From the NCBI RefSeq assembly GCF_901827175.1, contig NZ_LR594662.1, positions 1,550,001 to 1,614,000 of the forward strand: a stretch of DNA of 64,000 bases. Direction: 5' to 3'. Shown here piece after piece: positions 54,200 through 64,000 of the stretch. A program made the translations under genes and the position numbers. The notes below the pieces were generated by a model. The model was not told the origin of the DNA, did no database searches, and was given only the letters and a program-made list of their open reading frames with translations. The stretch comes from Variovorax sp. RA8. GTDB lineage: Bacteria > Pseudomonadota > Gammaproteobacteria > Burkholderiales > Burkholderiaceae_C. The stretch's first letter is position 1, and each line of letters opens with the position of its first letter.

Positions 54200-54259
54200 A
54201 CCGACCTGCCGTTACGAAGGCGAATAGCACCGTAGCCGGAGGCGAAGGTACTCCGGTGA
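54196..54259 (+). repeat. Dispersed repeat, copy 2 (between dgt and MFS gene)
   Basis: This segment matches copy 1 (38450-38513) at 54 of 64 positions; the core is 54215-54259. GTAG at 54232-54235 is directly followed by a perfect 6-bp hairpin, CCGGAG and CTCCGG, around a 9-base loop (54236-54256). A tetranucleotide at the foot of a palindrome is the layout of REP elements. It starts at the dgt stop, as copy 1 starts at the resB stop. Confidence 0.75.
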
Positions 54260-55521
54260 GTCGCACCTCGTCGCACACCCGCGTCCCACGCACCGCCCTG
54301 GCCGTGGTTTTCGCCGGCGTGGCTGCGGCCCTGCACCTGGGCAAGCTGCCGCCCGCCGTGCCGGCGCTGCAAGCGACGCTGGGTGTCGATCTGGTGGAAG
54401 CAGGCTTCCTGCTGTCGCTGGTGCAGGTCGCCGGTATGTGCCTCGGCATGGTGTTCGGACTGGTGGCCGATGCCATCGGACTGCGTCGCAGCATGCTGAC
54501 CGGTCTGGCCCTGGTGACTGGTGCGAGCGTGCTCGGCGGCTGGGTCGGGCGCACGGTCGATCCCGGCCCAGGCGCCATCCACTGGCTGCTCGCCTTGCGC
54601 GCACTCGAAGGCGTGGGCTTTTTGCTGGCGGTGATGCCCGGCCCGGGGCTGATCCGGGCCCTTTCGCCGCCGAGCGCGGAGAAGAAGGCGCTTGGCCTCT
54701 GGGGCGCCTACATGCCTCTGGGCGTAGCGCTGGCGCTCCTTCTCGGGCCGGCCTTGATCGCCTGGGCCGGGTGGCCGGGCTGGTGGTGGGTACTCTCGGT
54801 GGTCTCAGCTGTCGCGGCGCTGTGGGTCCTGCTCGCAGTGCCGGCGGACCGGCGGGAAGCCATGACGCCAGCGGGCTCTTCGTCCTCACGCTGGACTGCG
54901 CCCCTGCTCGACACGATCCGCGCCAGCGGCCCTCGAACGCTGGCCCTGGCCTTCGGGGTGTACTCCGCGCAGTGGATGGCCGTGATCGGCTTCCTTCCCG
55001 CGATCTATGCCGACGCCGGCGTCCCGGCCGCCTGGAATGCGGCGCTGACCGCGCTCGCCGCCGCGATGAACATCGTCGGCAATGTCAGCGGCGGCCGCTT
55101 CCTGCAGCACGGCGTTGCACCGGAGCGCCTGCTGCGCTGGGGGTTCGTCGTCATGGCGCTGGGCGGCGTCGCGGCCTTCGCGCAGATCGGCCTGTCCGGC
55201 AGCACTGCGAGCCTGCCGCCTGCATTGCGCTACGTCGCCGTCTGCCTGTTCTCGCTGGCCGGCGGGATGATCCCGGCGACCCTCTTCATGCTCTCCACCC
55301 GGCTCGCGCCCAGCCCGTCGACGGTCTCGACGACCGTGGGGATGATGCAGCAGGCCTCCTCGCTCGGCCAGTTCATCGCGCCGCCGGCAGTCGCCTGGAT
55401 CGCCCATCGGGTCGGTGGCTGGCATTGGACCTGGGGCGTAACCCTGGCATGTTCGCTGGCAGGCCTGGCGCTGGCGGCGCGCGTGGCACCCGCTAGATCC
55501 CGCACGGAGACTGCACTATGA
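54196..55521 (+). CDS. MFS transporter, repeat-derived N-terminus
   Basis: This is a roughly 441-aa major facilitator permease with about 12 membrane helices ([20 protein letters not shown], then [20 protein letters not shown], and so on) and the DAIGLRR loop between helices 2 and 3. The first 20 residues come from a 64-base dispersed repeat, so the true start may be GTG 54256. ATG 54196 overlaps the dgt stop. The substrate is unknown. It is coupled by ATGA to the DUF1415 gene. Confidence 0.85.
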   Translation: MNRPAVTKANSTVAGGEGTPVSRTSSHTRVPRTALAVVFAGVAAALHLGKLPPAVPALQATLGVDLVEAGFLLSLVQVAGMCLGMVFGLVADAIGLRRSMLTGLALVTGASVLGGWVGRTVDPGPGAIHWLLALRALEGVGFLLAVMPGPGLIRALSPPSAEKKALGLWGAYMPLGVALALLLGPALIAWAGWPGWWWVLSVVSAVAALWVLLAVPADRREAMTPAGSSSSRWTAPLLDTIRASGPRTLALAFGVYSAQWMAVIGFLPAIYADAGVPAAWNAALTALAAAMNIVGNVSGGRFLQHGVAPERLLRWGFVVMALGGVAAFAQIGLSGSTASLPPALRYVAVCLFSLAGGMIPATLFMLSTRLAPSPSTVSTTVGMMQQASSLGQFIAPPAVAWIAHRVGGWHWTWGVTLACSLAGLALAARVAPARSRTETAL

Positions 55522-56093
55522 GCGGCGAAGCCATCATCACCGCAGCGCAAGCACAGGCAGACACGCAGCGCTGGCTCGAGCGCGCGGTGATCGGGCTCAA
55601 CCTCTGCCCCTTCGCCAAGGCCGTGCATGCGCGCGGCCAGATCCACTACGCGCTGTACCTGCACGAGGAGCACGGCGGCTTGATCGACGCGCTGCTGGAC
55701 GAAGCGCGCGCGCTGGCTGCCTGCCGTGCTTCCGACCGCGACACCACCCTCCTGATCGCGCCGAACACCTTGGCCGACTTCCTCGACTTCAACGATTTGA
55801 CGGCGCGCGCCGAACGTCGCCTGGCACGCGCCGGCTTCGAGGGCAAGTTCCAGCTGGCGAGCTTCCATCCACGCTTCCAGTTCGCCGGTGCGGAGTCCGA
55901 GGACATCACCAACGCGACCAATCGCGCGCCGTACCCGACGCTGCATCTGCTGCGCGAGGACAGCGTGAGCCGTGCCGTCGAGGCCTTCCCCGATGCGCAG
56001 GCCATCTTCAGGCGCAACATGCAGATCCTGGAGCAGCTTGGCGCCGAGGGCTGGGCCGCCCTCGATGTCGGTCCCGGCGGAGCGCAGCGATGA
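55518..56093 (+). CDS. DUF1415 domain protein
   Basis: This 191-aa protein of unknown function matches the DUF1415 pattern: LNLCPFAKAVHARGQI near residue 28, a SFHPRFQFAG segment, and NRAPYPTLHLLREDSV near residue 135. The conserved Cys and the PYPTLHLLR block suggest an enzyme, but no activity is established. It overlaps the MFS gene and the methyltransferase gene by four bases each, so all three are coexpressed. Confidence 0.88.
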   Translation: MSGEAIITAAQAQADTQRWLERAVIGLNLCPFAKAVHARGQIHYALYLHEEHGGLIDALLDEARALAACRASDRDTTLLIAPNTLADFLDFNDLTARAERRLARAGFEGKFQLASFHPRFQFAGAESEDITNATNRAPYPTLHLLREDSVSRAVEAFPDAQAIFRRNMQILEQLGAEGWAALDVGPGGAQR

Positions 56094-56956
56094 CCGACAA
56101 GGCCGTCGCCAAGGCGTCGAAGGCCGAAGCCGAGCTGCAGGAGGTGCTGCGCCCCGGCCAGTCGGTCGAACTGCTGAAGGAGCTGCACATCCTCACGCGC
56201 GAGGGCCGGCTCAACCAGGATTCGCGCCGCAAGCTCAAGCAGGTCTACCACCTGTTCCAGTTCATCGAGAAGCTGCTCGTCGAATTGCCGGAGGAGGGCG
56301 CGCACGCCAGCCTGGCCGACCACGGCGCCGGCAAGTCCTATCTCGGCTTCATCCTCTACGACCTGTTCTTCGGTCCGCGCGGCGGCGGCCAGGTGTACGG
56401 GATCGAGACGCGGTCCGACCTGGTCGACAGGTCGCGCGCCCTGGCAAAGCGGCTGGGCTTCGATCGCATGGCCTTCCTCAACATCAGCGCCGCCGAATCG
56501 GCCGACGCGGCCGAGCTCCCGGCGCAGATCGACGTGGTGACCGCGCTGCATGCCTGCGACACCGCCACCGACGACGCCATCGCCTTCGGGCTCGCCAAGC
56601 AGGCGCGCTTCATGGTGCTCGTGCCCTGCTGCCAGGCCGAGGTCGCCGCCTGCCTGCGCCAGACCAAGGCGCTGTCGCTTTCACGCACGCCCCTTGCCGA
56701 ACTCTGGCGCCATCCCTTGCACACGCGCGAGATCGGCAGTCAGCTCACCAACGTTCTGCGCTGCCTGTACCTGGAGGCCAACGGCTACCAGGTCACGGTC
56801 ACGGAACTGGTGGGTTGGGAGCACAGCCTGAAGAACGAGCTGATCATCGCCCGCCGTACCGGCCAGCGCAAAGCCAGCGCCGCAGCCCGGCTCGAGCAGC
56901 TGCTGGCCGAGTTCGGGCTGGAGTCGCTGCTGGAGACGCGCTTCCGCCTGGGCTGA
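56090..56956 (+). CDS. SAM-dependent methyltransferase (Methyltransf_32-like)
   Basis: This is a 288-aa class I methyltransferase. DHGAGKSYLGFILYD lies near residue 78 and replaces the usual SAM-binding glycine loop. ALHACDTATDDAI near residue 154 and VPCCQAEVA follow, a set seen in the Methyltransf_32 family related to tRNA and protein methyltransferases. The substrate is unknown. The N-terminal third is helical. It overlaps DUF1415 by ATGA and ends 7 bases before the RAYT gene. Confidence 0.85.
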   Translation: MTDKAVAKASKAEAELQEVLRPGQSVELLKELHILTREGRLNQDSRRKLKQVYHLFQFIEKLLVELPEEGAHASLADHGAGKSYLGFILYDLFFGPRGGGQVYGIETRSDLVDRSRALAKRLGFDRMAFLNISAAESADAAELPAQIDVVTALHACDTATDDAIAFGLAKQARFMVLVPCCQAEVAACLRQTKALSLSRTPLAELWRHPLHTREIGSQLTNVLRCLYLEANGYQVTVTELVGWEHSLKNELIIARRTGQRKASAAARLEQLLAEFGLESLLETRFRLG

Positions 56957-56963
56957 TCCCGCC

Positions 56964-57656
56964 ATGGCCCGCCTTCCCCGTCTTACGCTGGCCGAGCAGC
57001 CGCACCATGTGATTCAGCGCGGCAACAACCGCCAGGCCATCTTCGTCGACAACGCGGACCGCGAAATGCTGCTGGGCCTGCTCGGCGAGAACGCGGCGCG
57101 CTTCGGCATCGCGCTGCATGCCTACGTGCTGATGGACAACCACTACCACCTGCTGGCCACGCCCGCGAGCGCCGACGGGCTGCCGCTCTGGATGCAAGCC
57201 GTGGGCCGGCGCTACGTGCGCTACTTCAACGATCGGCACGGGCGAACCGGGACCCTGTGGGAGGGACGCTACAAGTCGACGCTGATCCAGACCGATCGCT
57301 ACCTGCTGACCTGCATGGCCTACATCGACCTGAATCCGGTGCGCGCCGGTCTCGTGGCCGAGGCCGGCGACTATCCATGGTCCAGCTATGCGCACTACGC
57401 CGGGCTGCGGCACGACAAACTGGTGACGCCGCATCCGCTTTACTGGACGCTGGGCAACACGCCGTTCGCCCGGGAGGCCGCGTACGCCGATCTGGTGCGC
57501 GGCGGCATTGCGGCGGCCGACCAGGCCGTGCTGACCGAGGCCACGCTCCATGGGTGGGCCGCCGGCGATCGCGACTTCCTCGAGGCGCTGCAGAGGAACA
57601 CCGCGCGGCGCGTCCTGAAGTCCCGGCCCGGGCGGCCCCCAGCTCCCCGAGCCTGA
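56964..57656 (+). CDS. REP-associated tyrosine transposase (RAYT, Y1_Tnp family)
   Basis: This 230-aa single-domain transposase is of the IS200/IS605-like Y1 type. The HUH-type metal site is DNHYHLLATP near residue 57. The conserved VIQRGNNRQAIFVDNAD start, GRTGTLWEGRYKS and CMAYIDLNPVRAGL are typical of TnpA_REP. Such proteins usually reside as single genes without their own ends and act on short palindromes with a GTAG-type foot. The frame is intact. Two GTAG-palindrome repeats of this window are candidate substrates. It is 7 bases after the methyltransferase gene. Confidence 0.92.
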   Translation: MARLPRLTLAEQPHHVIQRGNNRQAIFVDNADREMLLGLLGENAARFGIALHAYVLMDNHYHLLATPASADGLPLWMQAVGRRYVRYFNDRHGRTGTLWEGRYKSTLIQTDRYLLTCMAYIDLNPVRAGLVAEAGDYPWSSYAHYAGLRHDKLVTPHPLYWTLGNTPFAREAAYADLVRGGIAAADQAVLTEATLHGWAAGDRDFLEALQRNTARRVLKSRPGRPPAPRA

Positions 57657-57717
57657 GTCCGTAATGCGTGCGGTTCGCGCCGCGCCGCTTCCCTTTTCAA
57701 TATGTCCCCATTTTCAA

Positions 57718-57736
57718 CCCGAGCCGTGAACTCGGG
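57718..57736. repeat. Inverted repeat downstream of the RAYT gene
   Basis: CCCGAG and CTCGGG form a perfect 6-bp stem with a 7-base loop, 61 bases after the RAYT stop and beside an AATATGTCCCC motif. It could be part of the transposase's own recognition sequence or a weak terminator; no T-run follows directly. Confidence 0.4.
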
Positions 57737-57768
57737 ATTTAATCGGGATCTGACCCTTATTAAAGTGC

Positions 57769-57797
57769 TTGGCATTGTTTGTGCAACGCAATATCCT
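57769..57797 (+). promoter_or_regulatory. gltB: Putative gltBD promoter with sigma-70 and sigma-54 features
   Basis: TTGGCA and TATCCT are 17 bases apart, a good sigma-70 promoter. The same bases also contain GG (57771-57772), ten bases, then GC (57783-57784) in TGGCATTGTTTGTGCA, matching the sigma-54 -24/-12 layout. Transcription would start about 30 bases before gltB. Nitrogen control through RpoN would make sense for glutamate synthase but is not shown. Confidence 0.4.
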
Positions 57798-57831
57798 TCC
57801 CTTCCCCGCGAAAAACTGAAGGAGCGCGCCC

Positions 57832-62574
<4,743 letters not shown>

Positions 62575-62612
62575 GCGCCGCGACAGACGAAGAACAGAAC
62601 CAGGAAATCACG

Positions 62613-64000
<1,388 letters not shown>

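Overview
The window is a stretch of high-GC bacterial chromosome, most likely from a betaproteobacterium of the Comamonadaceae (Variovorax-like). The pointers are the gene order lysA-lptM / cyaY / mrcA / pilMNOPQ-aroK-aroB-dgt ... gltB-gltD, a thioredoxin-independent ResB/CcsB cytochrome c maturation pair next to a cytochrome c4, MsrPQ, and a large set of TctC/Bug periplasmic binding proteins. The assignment is by inference from gene content. No rRNA, tRNA or CRISPR array was seen.

Bases 1-23.4 kb are accessory and catabolic. A first block (1-5859, +) holds a truncated aryl-aldehyde dehydrogenase, a Bug protein, 4-hydroxybenzoate 3-monooxygenase (pobA), a PanE-like reductase and a second Bug protein. 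This fits conversion of hydroxybenzaldehyde-type compounds to protocatechuate plus solute capture. A complete IS1182-like element (6287-7976, 20/21-bp matching ends) follows, flanked by gene fragments. A minus-strand operon (11812-8002) encodes an aldehyde dehydrogenase, a Bug protein, a quinone oxidoreductase-like enzyme and a truncated gene; a divergent LysR gene sits at its head. Next come a decayed rifampin ADP-ribosyltransferase remnant and a tannase/feruloyl-esterase family lipoprotein. A second minus-strand operon (21230-15768) lies behind a divergent IclR gene: Bug, RraA-type aldolase, 2-hydroxyacid dehydrogenase, Bug, a Bug fragment, a LigI-like lactonase, and a truncated SMP-30 lactonase. 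No TctA/TctB membrane partners are present for any of the five intact Bug proteins.

Bases 22-31 kb hold a GNAT acetyltransferase, an SRPBCC protein with an 11-fold pentapeptide-like repeat, a small membrane protein, and an iron-uptake module: a Fur-box-like site, a siderophore receptor, a PepSY membrane protein, a 63-aa membrane protein and a second TonB-dependent receptor. A phosphoribosyltransferase follows.

From about 30.7 kb to the end the window is core chromosome: metK, two acyltransferases of the LpxL/HtrB family, an alpha/beta hydrolase, engB, cytochrome c4 with a clear terminator, resB-ccsB, msrPQ, lysA-lptM, cyaY, mrcA, the type IV pilus operon pilMNOPQ with aroK-aroB-dgt, an MFS transporter, a DUF1415 protein, a methyltransferase, a REP-associated tyrosine transposase (RAYT), and gltB-gltD (the last cut by the window end). 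Two copies of a 64-bp dispersed repeat carrying a GTAG tetranucleotide lie directly at gene ends (38450 and 54196), 18.5 kb and 2.8 kb from the RAYT gene.
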